From Pseudomonadota bacterium (lineage in GTDB: Bacteria; Pseudomonadota; Alphaproteobacteria; UBA9655): a DNA stretch of 10,668 nucleotides. Under the pieces are notes generated by a model that ran no database searches, was not told the origin of the DNA, and worked only from the letters and a program-made list of their open reading frames with translations. Positions 1 through 5,377 of this stretch are shown here, in pieces. The position numbers and the translations under genes are program-made. Positions within the stretch are counted from its first letter, which is position 1. Each line of letters opens with the position of its first letter. The stretch spans positions 1 through 10,668 of the forward strand of contig JAKBAL010000035.1 in NCBI GenBank assembly GCA_021809225.1, read 5' to 3'.

Positions 1-149
1 CGCCCATGAATGATGCGTAGGTTTAAATTGAAAGCCACCTGATTTGGCAACATTGAAATCGGAATATGGACTGTTTTGCTCGTCCCCGCATCTATTGTTA
101 CTCCTCCAATTTCAAATGGCTTTTGTATTTCTTTTTTGTTTATTGTCAC
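1..149 (-). CDS. Succinylglutamate desuccinylase/aspartoacylase family protein, N-terminal part (runs off the window)
   Basis: Only the first 49 codons are present. The reading begins VTINKKEIQKPFEIGGVTID and continues with KTVHIPISMLP and LRIIHG. The pattern FEIGGVTI-x-AG-x-x-KTV-x-IP...IHG is the usual opening of the zinc-dependent succinylglutamate desuccinylase/aspartoacylase family (PF04952), where it precedes the HGDE zinc motif. That motif lies outside the window, so catalytic residues cannot be checked. The start is GTG at 149. An in-frame TGA lies 12 bases upstream and no ATG is available, and GAGG stands about 10 bases before the GTG. Members hydrolyse N-acyl amino acids or related amides; the substrate here cannot be told. 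The gene diverges from the hydrolase gene at 357. Family assignment rests on remembered N-terminal conservation only. Confidence 0.68.
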   Translation of the reverse strand, partial: MTINKKEIQKPFEIGGVTIDAGTSKTVHIPISMLPNQVAFNLNLRIIHG

Positions 150-294
150 GAATTGAATCCCTCATGATTGAGCGAAAATACACCAAATGTATAATTTGAG
201 TTTGCCTTAAAGGCATAAAGAAAAAGTTAATAAATGTTGATTGCAGGTTCTAAGAATTTTCTTATGACTTATTATTAAAAATTAGATAATAAAG

Positions 295-321
295 TTGACT
301 TTTTAAAGCAGATTTGATAAA
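295..321 (+). promoter_or_regulatory. Weak promoter candidate for the hydrolase gene
   Basis: TTGACT (295-300) is followed after 15 bases by GATAAA (316-321), about 35 bases before the ATG at 357. The spacing is short, so this is only a candidate. In the same divergent intergenic region an 11-base palindrome, GCCTTAAAGGC (204-214), could be a regulator site shared by the two divergent genes. No other structure was seen between 150 and 346. Confidence 0.28.
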
Positions 322-356
322 GAGAGCATATCTTTTCTTATTATGTGAGGAATCTT

Positions 357-1019
357 ATGTCCGAAGTTCTGATTGCTGGCCCTGTGGGACGCATAGAAGC
401 TCGTTACCAACAGGGTAAAAGTCGGAATGCTCCCATTGCTATTGTTCTACACCCTCATCCTGAACATGGGGGAACGATGAACAACAAAATAACTTATGCG
501 CTGTTCCGTGCATTTGTGGAGCAAGGCTTCAGTACCCTTCGTTTAAATTTCAGGGGTGTTGGGCGTTCTGAAGGAAAATTTGATCATGGGGAGGGCGAGC
601 TGAGCGACGCCGCTGCATGTCTGGATTGGCTTCAAGTTCAAAATCCTGAACCTCGCCAATGTTGGGTTGCGGGTTTTTCTTTTGGCGCGTGGATATGTAT
701 GCAGCTTCTAATGCGTCGTCCCGAACTTGACGGTTTTATTGCGGTTGCACCGCCTGCCAATCTCTATGATTTCACTTTCCTAGCACCATGCCCTGTCTCT
801 GGAATGATTCTTCAGGGATCTAAGGATGAAATCGTTCCGAAAGACTCTGTGATGAAACTTGCTACAAGGCTTTCAGCCCAGCGGGGCCTTCACATCGACT
901 ATCGTGTCATCCCTGAAGCAGGTCACTTCTTTCTCAATGAAACGCCAGACCTTATAACCCACGTGCATCAGTACTTAACGGCAGCGCTTAATCCTGTGCC
1001 CAAAGTGGCGAATGGGTAA
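357..1019 (+). CDS. Small alpha/beta hydrolase (serine esterase-like), 220 aa
   Basis: A compact cytoplasmic alpha/beta hydrolase with no signal peptide. Visible landmarks: a strand followed by HPHPEHGG (residues 32-39), the oxyanion-hole region of this subfamily; NFRGVGRSEG (64-73); the nucleophile elbow GFSFG (106-110) with Ser108; the acid loop GSKDEIVP with Asp157; and EAGHFF with His190. The Ser-Asp-His triad is therefore complete. The frame is open from a GTG at 345, but ATG 357 is preferred because GAGG (347-350) sits 6 bases before it and the protein then opens MSEVLIAGPVGRIE, typical of the family. The closest relatives are alphaproteobacterial hydrolases of about 210-220 aa annotated only as alpha/beta hydrolase. 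The substrate is unknown. It is transcribed alone: a divergent gene lies upstream and a gene-free stretch downstream. Confidence 0.9.
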   Translation: MSEVLIAGPVGRIEARYQQGKSRNAPIAIVLHPHPEHGGTMNNKITYALFRAFVEQGFSTLRLNFRGVGRSEGKFDHGEGELSDAAACLDWLQVQNPEPRQCWVAGFSFGAWICMQLLMRRPELDGFIAVAPPANLYDFTFLAPCPVSGMILQGSKDEIVPKDSVMKLATRLSAQRGLHIDYRVIPEAGHFFLNETPDLITHVHQYLTAALNPVPKVANG

Positions 1020-1109
1020 AGAAAACGAGTGGTATCATCTAATGCCAGTTTACCAAAGCCTTTATACGCGCGAAAAAAACATTAGATGTAGATTGAAATA
1101 ATTTTGTTC

Positions 1110-1136
1110 TTCATGCTTACGTGGCATGAAAATGCT
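1110..1136 (+). terminator. Possible terminator hairpin after the hydrolase gene
   Basis: TTCATGC (1110-1116) and GCATGAA (1124-1130) form a perfect 7-base stem around a 7-base loop. Downstream there is only a short T stretch (CTTTTG at 1135-1140), so it is a weak intrinsic terminator. It lies about 90 bases after the stop codon at 1019. Confidence 0.3.
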
Positions 1137-1201
1137 TTTGCTCTTGTGTAAAAAGATGCCATAATGTCTAAGCATGTTTTAAATAAAAGTCCTACCAGTC
1201 T

Positions 1202-1291
1202 CGTCTTCGCGAGGCTCTGAAAGAGACGAAGCAATCCAGTCTTTGTTTGAGTTCTGGATTGCCGCGGCCGCTTCGCGGCCTTGCAATGAGG
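1202..1291. repeat. Dispersed palindromic repeat, two 38-base units arranged tail to tail
   Basis: Left unit 1202-1239 reads CGTC...GCGAGG...GAAGCAATCCAG on the plus strand. Right unit 1254-1291 is a relative on the minus strand, ending in GCAATCCAG when reverse complemented. The GCAATCCAG ends face each other across 14 bases, giving the inverted arms GCAATCCAG (1231-1239) and CTGGATTGC (1254-1262). The right unit carries its own hairpin, GGCCGC-TTC-GCGGCC (1266-1280). The same unit type recurs at 9670-9756 with the opposite arrangement. CCTAC (1191-1195) and GTAGG (1299-1303) bracket the pair, which might mark the full element as 113 bases. Repeats of this type are common in Rickettsiales-like and some other proteobacterial genomes. 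Confidence 0.75.
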
Positions 1292-1339
1292 AGTGCTTGT
1301 AGGCTATTGCCCTCAGGAGAGAGCGGCGTCTCATCCCTA

Positions 1340-1366
1340 TTGACTTCCCTTCACCACACTTATGAT
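1340..1366 (+). promoter_or_regulatory. Promoter candidate for the exported-protein gene
   Basis: TTGACT (1340-1345) and TATGAT (1361-1366) are each one base from the sigma-70 consensus hexamers, with a short spacer of 15. Transcription would begin near 1373, giving a leader of about 95 bases before the ATG at 1468. Confidence 0.4.
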
Positions 1367-1379
1367 TTACAATCCTTAC

Positions 1380-1393
1380 GGAGCCAAGGCTCC
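1380..1393. promoter_or_regulatory. Perfect palindrome GGAGCC-AA-GGCTCC in the leader, possible operator
   Basis: Two 6-base arms are separated by only 2 bases, too short for a good RNA loop, so a protein-binding site on DNA is a better guess than a terminator. It lies about 14 bases after the -10 candidate at 1361-1366, where a bound repressor would block transcription of the gene at 1468. The role is inferred from position and symmetry only. Confidence 0.3.
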
Positions 1394-1467
1394 TCAGGAT
1401 ACTGATGTAGATTTCGTCCTATATGACATGTAAAAGATTGTTATTTTATTTAAGGAGTATGTATACA

Positions 1468-2640
1468 ATGTTGAAGTCCATAAAAAGCTGTGCCCTTGTT
1501 GTTCCCATGATTTTTTCCCTCTCTTCCCCCCTTTTAGCAATGGAGAGAGAAGAAAATTCCCCAACTGTGGGGTTACGTCTGAGGGGCCTCGCTGTCAAAG
1601 GCGCCGAAGTGTTTTACGAAACCCTCACGACAGAAAATGTATCTAAAGTCTTTATATTTGGATGCGAAACGACAGGGGCGGTTGCGGGAGGTTGTCTCGG
1701 GTATGTATGCGAGGATAGGGTAAACTTCTTGTTTATTAGGTGGGGTATTCCCATTGGTTCAGCGACTGTTAATAAAAGCGATTTAGGCCTTTTCAGCAAG
1801 AATTTCCTCCCTTCTGTTAGCAGCCGTCAAATGGCTTTTAGCAATGGCACCCTATCTGCAGTTTATCCCATTGATCATAGCGCTACTACTTTCGGCGTCA
1901 TTGCAGGGTCAGGGATAGGAAAAAGAATTGGAAAAAGCATTTTACGGGTTTCAGACGTTGGTCTAGGCCAAACCTTGACGGAGCTGAAACAAATTAAAAC
2001 GAGTGCAATGAGGCCCATAAGGAGCAAACTCAGCAGTTGCTCGGGGTGGCTTTCAGGAAGGCTCGCGGAGCTTTCAGAGGTGACGAATCCAGATGATTCA
2101 CCTCCCAGTGCGGCTAGAGAAGCCCGGACGTGGAAAGCGTATATAGGTATGGGCCAAAATTGGGAAAAAGCGAAAAAGTTCGGACGAGTTCTCAAAACGG
2201 CTTGTACGACATCAAAAGACTTTGTGGTCCAGTCTGCTCGAAGCCCTGCAGCCAGACGATCGATGTTCACTCTTGCAGGATATACGGTTGGCGAGCTTCT
2301 TCAAGGCCCCATGGCCGCTGTCATAGGGACAATGACGGGAGCTTCTGATAACGCGGTAAAGTTTTTTCCTGAAGAATCCGCCAGAATTTTGTGTCGGAAG
2401 GCCCCCTATGTTAATCAAGAGGGTTTGGAGGCCGCCTTTAAAACGGGTCGAACAGGCTATTCCGGCGCTTACTACGCGTCTCCCCCAGCGTTTCTTGCAT
2501 ATATGGGGTATTGGTACGGCGAGCAGATTTTTCAAGCAGCGGCGAAACCGGTGTACACCTGGATCGTGGCTCCGGTTTGTCAAAAAGCCGCGCGCTTATG
2601 GAACTGGCTGTCTCCGTCTCAGCCGACTAAAGTTGAGTGA
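1468..2640 (+). CDS. Exported protein of unknown function, 390 aa, Gly-rich hydrophobic segments
   Basis: I do not recognise this family. The frame is open from an ATG at 1423, but ATG 1468 is chosen because AAGGAG (1452-1457) lies 10 bases before it and the product then starts with a clean signal peptide: MLKSIK, a hydrophobic core, then SSPLLA with likely cleavage after residue 24. The mature part has three Gly/Ala-rich hydrophobic stretches resembling glycine zippers: about 62-81 (FGCETTGAVAGGCLGY), 142-155 (FGVIAGSGIGKRIG) and 267-292. These could insert in or associate with a membrane. Between them is a polar region, about 170-245, with Trp and Lys/Arg. The last 45 residues are aromatic-rich (repeated Y, W). 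Codon use looks like that of its neighbours, so it appears to be a maintained gene. An envelope or secreted host-interaction protein is plausible but not shown. It has its own promoter candidate and ends at a hairpin (2668-2695). Confidence 0.8.
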   Translation: MLKSIKSCALVVPMIFSLSSPLLAMEREENSPTVGLRLRGLAVKGAEVFYETLTTENVSKVFIFGCETTGAVAGGCLGYVCEDRVNFLFIRWGIPIGSATVNKSDLGLFSKNFLPSVSSRQMAFSNGTLSAVYPIDHSATTFGVIAGSGIGKRIGKSILRVSDVGLGQTLTELKQIKTSAMRPIRSKLSSCSGWLSGRLAELSEVTNPDDSPPSAAREARTWKAYIGMGQNWEKAKKFGRVLKTACTTSKDFVVQSARSPAARRSMFTLAGYTVGELLQGPMAAVIGTMTGASDNAVKFFPEESARILCRKAPYVNQEGLEAAFKTGRTGYSGAYYASPPAFLAYMGYWYGEQIFQAAAKPVYTWIVAPVCQKAARLWNWLSPSQPTKVE

Positions 2641-2667
2641 ACTCCGGCTTTTTAGAATTTTTTAGAA

Positions 2668-2701
2668 GGGAGCTTTTAATATTTTAAAGGCTCCCATTTT
2701 A
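2668..2701 (+). terminator. Hairpin terminator after the exported-protein gene
   Basis: GGGAGCTTTTAA (2668-2679) pairs with TTAAAGGCTCCC (2684-2695), with one wobble and a 4-base loop, followed by ATTTTA. It lies 28 bases after the stop codon at 2640. Its AT-rich inner stem makes it symmetrical, so it may also stop transcripts of the decayed toxin gene arriving from the right. Confidence 0.6.
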
Positions 2702-2806
2702 GAAAATAGGGGATTTCGCTTTTACTCTAGCTAAGGTTGGCGAGTCTCCCTTAAAAAAATCACTAAAAACGCAGGTATCGAGTAATTTCATGATTTCATT
2801 ACTCAT
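2699..2806 (-). pseudogene. VapC-like PIN-domain toxin, truncated to its first 35 residues
   Basis: The frame begins MSNEIMKLLDTCVFSDFFKG and continues DSPTLARVKAKSPIF before a TAA. MKLLDTCVxSDFFKGD is the typical start of PIN-domain toxins, with the first metal-binding acidic residue at Asp10 (LLDT); TLARVKAKSP matches the first helix region that follows. Full-length VapC toxins are about 130 aa, so roughly three quarters is missing, including the other acidic residues. The product cannot be an active ribonuclease. The ATG (2806) abuts the TAG of the antitoxin frame, as in intact vapBC-type operons. The homology ends at the hairpin that closes the convergent gene, so the 3' part was probably deleted there. 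Confidence 0.72.
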
Positions 2807-3026
2807 CTAAAAAAAAGGGCGTTGACCCGGACCAAGTTCTTCACGAAAGGACTCAAAAGGCTTTAAATCTTGTTCTCCTTCAAAATTCAAAATAGAAGGA
2901 GACCAAGCACGCTGATTGAGTTGGCTGATAAAGTTCAAGGGCTTCACGAATAATTGTATCACGCTTTCGATGGGTTGACTCGCAGATGTAAGACAATTTT
3001 TGGGATAAAGTCTTATCAAGATTCAC
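2807..3026 (-). pseudogene. Ribbon-helix-helix (CopG/VapB-like) antitoxin with a frameshift
   Basis: Two overlapping frames on the minus strand carry the two halves of one antitoxin. From GTG 3026, with AAGGA (3034-3030) just before it, one frame reads VNLDKTLSQKLSYIC...KRDTIIREALELY, a ribbon-helix-helix DNA-binding domain. The next frame reads AWSPSILNFEGEQDLKPF...ESFREELGPG...PFF, the conserved W-x-x-x-IL-x-F-x-G...PFES-x-R-x-EL tail of CopG-type antitoxins that binds the toxin. Joining them needs a skip of one base near 2910-2920, so the gene has one surplus base (or two missing). The N-terminal frame alone would end shortly after, at LVSFYFEF. The tail frame ends with TAG (2807-2809), immediately before the VapC-like remnant. 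Programmed frameshifting cannot be excluded but is unlikely with a truncated partner. Confidence 0.72.
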
Positions 3027-3083
3027 AAGTCCTTAAAATTAAAAAATCAAAAATTTATTAACTAATATTTAACAAAACAACGT

Positions 3084-3096
3084 CTAATATACTTAG
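3084..3096. promoter_or_regulatory. Small inverted repeat in the divergent region, possible antitoxin operator or -10 region
   Basis: CTAA (3084-3087) and TTAG (3093-3096) flank TATAC, and the overlapping TATACT (3088-3093) resembles a -10 box. It lies in the very AT-rich 127 bases between the decayed antitoxin start (3026) and the secreted-protein gene (3154). Ribbon-helix-helix antitoxins normally bind such palindromes next to their own promoter. No matching -35 box was found, so the assignment is weak. Confidence 0.2.
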
Positions 3097-3153
3097 TAAC
3101 GACTTTAAAATACAAAAAGTAAAAATCATCTTGAGACATTTAGGGAGAAAACA

Positions 3154-3534
3154 ATGAAGTTTATAGGAGCATATTTACTATTTTTAACCACTATACTCGC
3201 ATCATCGGCTTCTTTTTCAGCACAAGCTCCAGCCTCAAAACCATCCACATCAAAACCACCAGCTCATCATGCACCCGTACAGGCTGATTCAGTCAACTGT
3301 CCTCATCCAAGCGCTCTCGCATGGACATGGAAGTCACAGTTCATAGAATCTTATGGACTATCTTACTTTACAGCATCAGCTAAGCACCCTGTCACTGGAC
3401 AAATAATGAGTGTGCAGGTTCTGACAAAGAAACAGCCATCGTTAACTGGAGTAACAAAGGATAACGCGTCTGGAAAATGTCGTTATTCTGGAGTTACTTT
3501 TGATAATGTACCATTTAAAAAACTCGCCCATTGA
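3154..3534 (+). CDS. Small secreted protein of unknown function, 126 aa
   Basis: The start ATG is preceded by AGGGAG (3142-3147) at 6 bases. The N-terminus is a clear signal peptide (MKFIGAYLLFLTTILASSAS, then FSA with cleavage near residue 22-24). A Pro/Ser/Lys-rich linker follows (about 25-43: APASKPSTSKPPAHHAP). The remaining 80 residues look like a small beta-rich periplasmic or secreted domain. It has two cysteines, in VNCPHP (about 49) and GKCRYSG (about 109), which could form a disulfide. The layout resembles short exported proteins of unknown function seen in intracellular gammaproteobacteria and alphaproteobacteria, but I cannot name a family. It is a single gene between the decayed toxin-antitoxin pair and a convergent membrane-protein gene. 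Confidence 0.75.
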   Translation: MKFIGAYLLFLTTILASSASFSAQAPASKPSTSKPPAHHAPVQADSVNCPHPSALAWTWKSQFIESYGLSYFTASAKHPVTGQIMSVQVLTKKQPSLTGVTKDNASGKCRYSGVTFDNVPFKKLAH

Positions 3535-3599
3535 TACGATTGTCTTCCAAGTTATGATTTTTTTCTGAACTTATAAAAGACTCAGTTAGGCGTAAGAAA

Positions 3600-3644
3600 T
3601 GAAACTCCATGGACATAGGGCTACGGAGTTTCACAATATTTTTT
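3600..3644 (+). terminator. Terminator for the small secreted protein, overlapping the end of the convergent gene
   Basis: TGAAACTCC (3600-3608) and GGAGTTTCA (3625-3633) form a perfect 9-base stem, and the flanking inner bases allow a few more pairs. A run of six T (3639-3644) follows on the plus strand, as expected of an intrinsic terminator for the gene ending at 3534. The right arm encodes the last codons of the minus-strand gene, whose TAG stop is at 3621-3623 inside the loop side. Confidence 0.55.
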
Positions 3645-5231
3645 GATCTGTTCAGATACTGAAGATGGATCAGGATAAGCAGCATCATATTTTATCAAGT
3701 AAAAACACCCTAATTTTTTATTTCCAAGAAAAAGTGTCGAAAGACCTAAGTACTTAATAGCAAATAAATTTTGAGGTTCATTTTTTAAGGCTTCTAAAGC
3801 ATATTTTTGCGTTTCCTCGTAATCTCCATCGACATATGTTGAAAATAATATATTTTCCATTATTTTTTTATCTTTCCAAAACCTATAAATAATTTTATTT
3901 AATTTAATGTCATGTATAAAATTTACAGCAATAAAAAGAGAAGAAACAAAAACAACACCAAAAAAACAAGAATACAGACCAATACTCCTACCAATCCATT
4001 GAAAAAAAGGAACTTTGATAGGTCTAAGTTCGTGTGTATGGAAAACTGTTAAAGCAAGAACAAATGGAATCAGAAAGAGAGGGAAAGGCTGAATTAAAGG
4101 AAATTGGAAAAAAGACTGAGAAATAAAAAAAATGAGGAAAGCTATCGCTTCTGGACATGTTTCTGAAATTTTTTTTAATTTCTGAAAAGGGAAAACAAAT
4201 GATGAAAGAAAAAGAAATAGGAGAGTACAAACAATGAATCCATCCTCAACAAGAAAACGAAGGGGTTCATTATAGGGTGAAAAAATAAAATACCCCTCAT
4301 TAAAAGCATTATTAGGAAGATCCTTCATATAAGGTATGGAAGCAAATGCATACCTTCCAAGTCCGACTCCAAGAGGAAAATCAAGGAAAAGGGAGAAAGT
4401 GTTGAGGATTAAATGCCACCTTTCAACTGTAGATCCCCATTTATAAGACAGGTCCGTCGGGAAAACTCCTAGGTAATGGAAAACGATCTCAAAAAAGCCT
4501 CCCAAAAAGCATGCCCCCAATAAAATGAAAATCAGAGATTTAAGGGACATTTTCTTTGCCCATACAAGATATGCTATGACAAAGATAATGCCTAAAGAGA
4601 CAGATCGACACTTTGTAAAGTAAATATAAACAATAGAAGATGATATTAACAACAGTATGAAATTATAAAGCCTATCTTTATACTGTGATAAGAATCCCAT
4701 TTGTAAGGCAACTGAAAAGCCTACGAATTCCGCAGATTTATTTATATTATGAAATGAAGATGCCAGAAAACCATCAAAAAAAATAAAGTTTAAAAAAGCA
4801 CATGCTATAAAAATTCCGGTAGCTATAAACAAAGGAATGAAAAGATATTTTTTATCAGGAACATTCAGAAACTTGAGGCTAGAACAATAATAGAAAAACA
4901 TAACCCAAAATAGAATTCGGTCTGTTGACTCTTTTTCAAAAGGACTTACCCTGTGATAAAAGAAATTAAAAAGTGAGACAAAGAGAAGTAAATATAATAT
5001 GTATTTTTGAAACAAGGTAAGTCTTGGTACAAAAAAAGTATTTCTATAATTAAAAAAAATTAAACTTGCCGATGTGATTAAATATAACAGAAGCCACTTT
5101 GACGGTTCCCACCCAGGAAGAAAAGGCAGAACACATAAAGGAAGAAAAACTGACCCTAAAAAAAAGGGTAAAAGTAGTTCGTATCTTTTCCCCAAAAGAA
5201 GAAATTCATAAAAGATAGAATTTTGTCTCAT
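3621..5231 (-). CDS. O-antigen ligase/polymerase family (Wzy/WaaL/PglL-type) membrane protein, 536 aa
   Basis: A polytopic inner-membrane protein with about 11-12 hydrophobic segments between residues 15 and 437. The family motifs (PF04932 type) are visible: KCRSVSLG (208-214), matching the conserved T-x-SR-x-x-LG region; a long loop with RWHLILNTF (271-279) and DFPLGVGLGRY (284-294); and PYNEPLRFLVEDG (319-331), the usual HN-x-x-L-x-x-x-E-x-G motif. Such proteins polymerise or transfer lipid-linked glycans in the periplasm, onto lipid A-core or onto proteins. The His normally starting the last motif is Tyr320 here. After the final membrane segment a soluble tail of about 95 residues (442-536) looks TPR-like (DGDYEETQKYALEALKNEP). 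No strong ribosome binding site precedes ATG 5231. The gene is clearly more AT-rich than its neighbours, which is common for surface-polysaccharide genes and may mean transfer. No other polysaccharide genes are nearby. Confidence 0.82.
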   Translation of the reverse strand: MRQNSIFYEFLLLGKRYELLLPFFLGSVFLPLCVLPFLPGWEPSKWLLLYLITSASLIFFNYRNTFFVPRLTLFQKYILYLLLFVSLFNFFYHRVSPFEKESTDRILFWVMFFYYCSSLKFLNVPDKKYLFIPLFIATGIFIACAFLNFIFFDGFLASSFHNINKSAEFVGFSVALQMGFLSQYKDRLYNFILLLISSSIVYIYFTKCRSVSLGIIFVIAYLVWAKKMSLKSLIFILLGACFLGGFFEIVFHYLGVFPTDLSYKWGSTVERWHLILNTFSLFLDFPLGVGLGRYAFASIPYMKDLPNNAFNEGYFIFSPYNEPLRFLVEDGFIVCTLLFLFLSSFVFPFQKLKKISETCPEAIAFLIFFISQSFFQFPLIQPFPLFLIPFVLALTVFHTHELRPIKVPFFQWIGRSIGLYSCFFGVVFVSSLFIAVNFIHDIKLNKIIYRFWKDKKIMENILFSTYVDGDYEETQKYALEALKNEPQNLFAIKYLGLSTLFLGNKKLGCFYLIKYDAAYPDPSSVSEQIKKYCETP

Positions 5232-5324
5232 ATATCCGAATTGTTAAAATCTTTTTGATACTTATGAGGCTATCATGTTTTAATAAATTACGAAACCATT
5301 TGTATTATTTCAAATATTTCCTGA

Positions 5325-5344
5325 ATTCCCGCTTTCGCGGGAAT
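5325..5344. repeat. Short dispersed-type palindrome ATTCCCGC-TTTC-GCGGGAAT
   Basis: A perfect 8-base inverted repeat with a TTTC loop. It sits between the divergent start of the membrane-protein gene (5231) and the end of anmK (5378). Palindromes of this sequence are widely dispersed in many proteobacterial genomes. It could also act as a weak terminator or 3' stabiliser for anmK, but no T run follows it on the minus strand. A second copy does not occur in this window. Confidence 0.55.
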
Positions 5345-5377
5345 GATGATGGGGGAGGGTGCTAAAATATGGCGAAG

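Larger units (their letters stand above)
1020..1467. other. Gene-free stretch of about 450 bases with repeats and regulatory candidates
   Basis: No convincing coding frame was found here on either strand. From left to right it holds a 9-base inverted repeat CATCTAATG/CATTAGATG (1036-1044 and 1080-1088, long loop), a hairpin that may terminate the hydrolase transcript (1110-1130), a palindromic repeat pair (1202-1291), a promoter candidate (1340-1366) and a perfect short palindrome (1380-1393). Each of the last four has its own entry. Confidence 0.6.

Noticed and set aside
1304..1440. A short minus-strand frame ending near 1367 (HQYPEEPWLRKDCKS)
   Set aside because: It has a stop directly upstream and no start codon, and its middle is just the GGAGCC palindrome. 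There is no support for a gene remnant.
1875..2583. Antisense open frames inside the exported-protein gene
   Set aside because: They have no ribosome binding sites or recognisable motifs, while the plus-strand frame has a signal peptide, a good ribosome binding site and a terminator.
2807..3019. A free-standing 70-residue protein starting at TTG 3019
   Set aside because: Only its second half resembles a real protein (the antitoxin tail). Its first half is an out-of-frame shadow of the ribbon-helix-helix domain read in the neighbouring frame.
5325..5344. Strong intrinsic terminator for anmK
   Set aside because: The stem is good, but the minus strand continues TCAGGAAATATTTG after it, without a T run. 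It was kept as a repeat instead.
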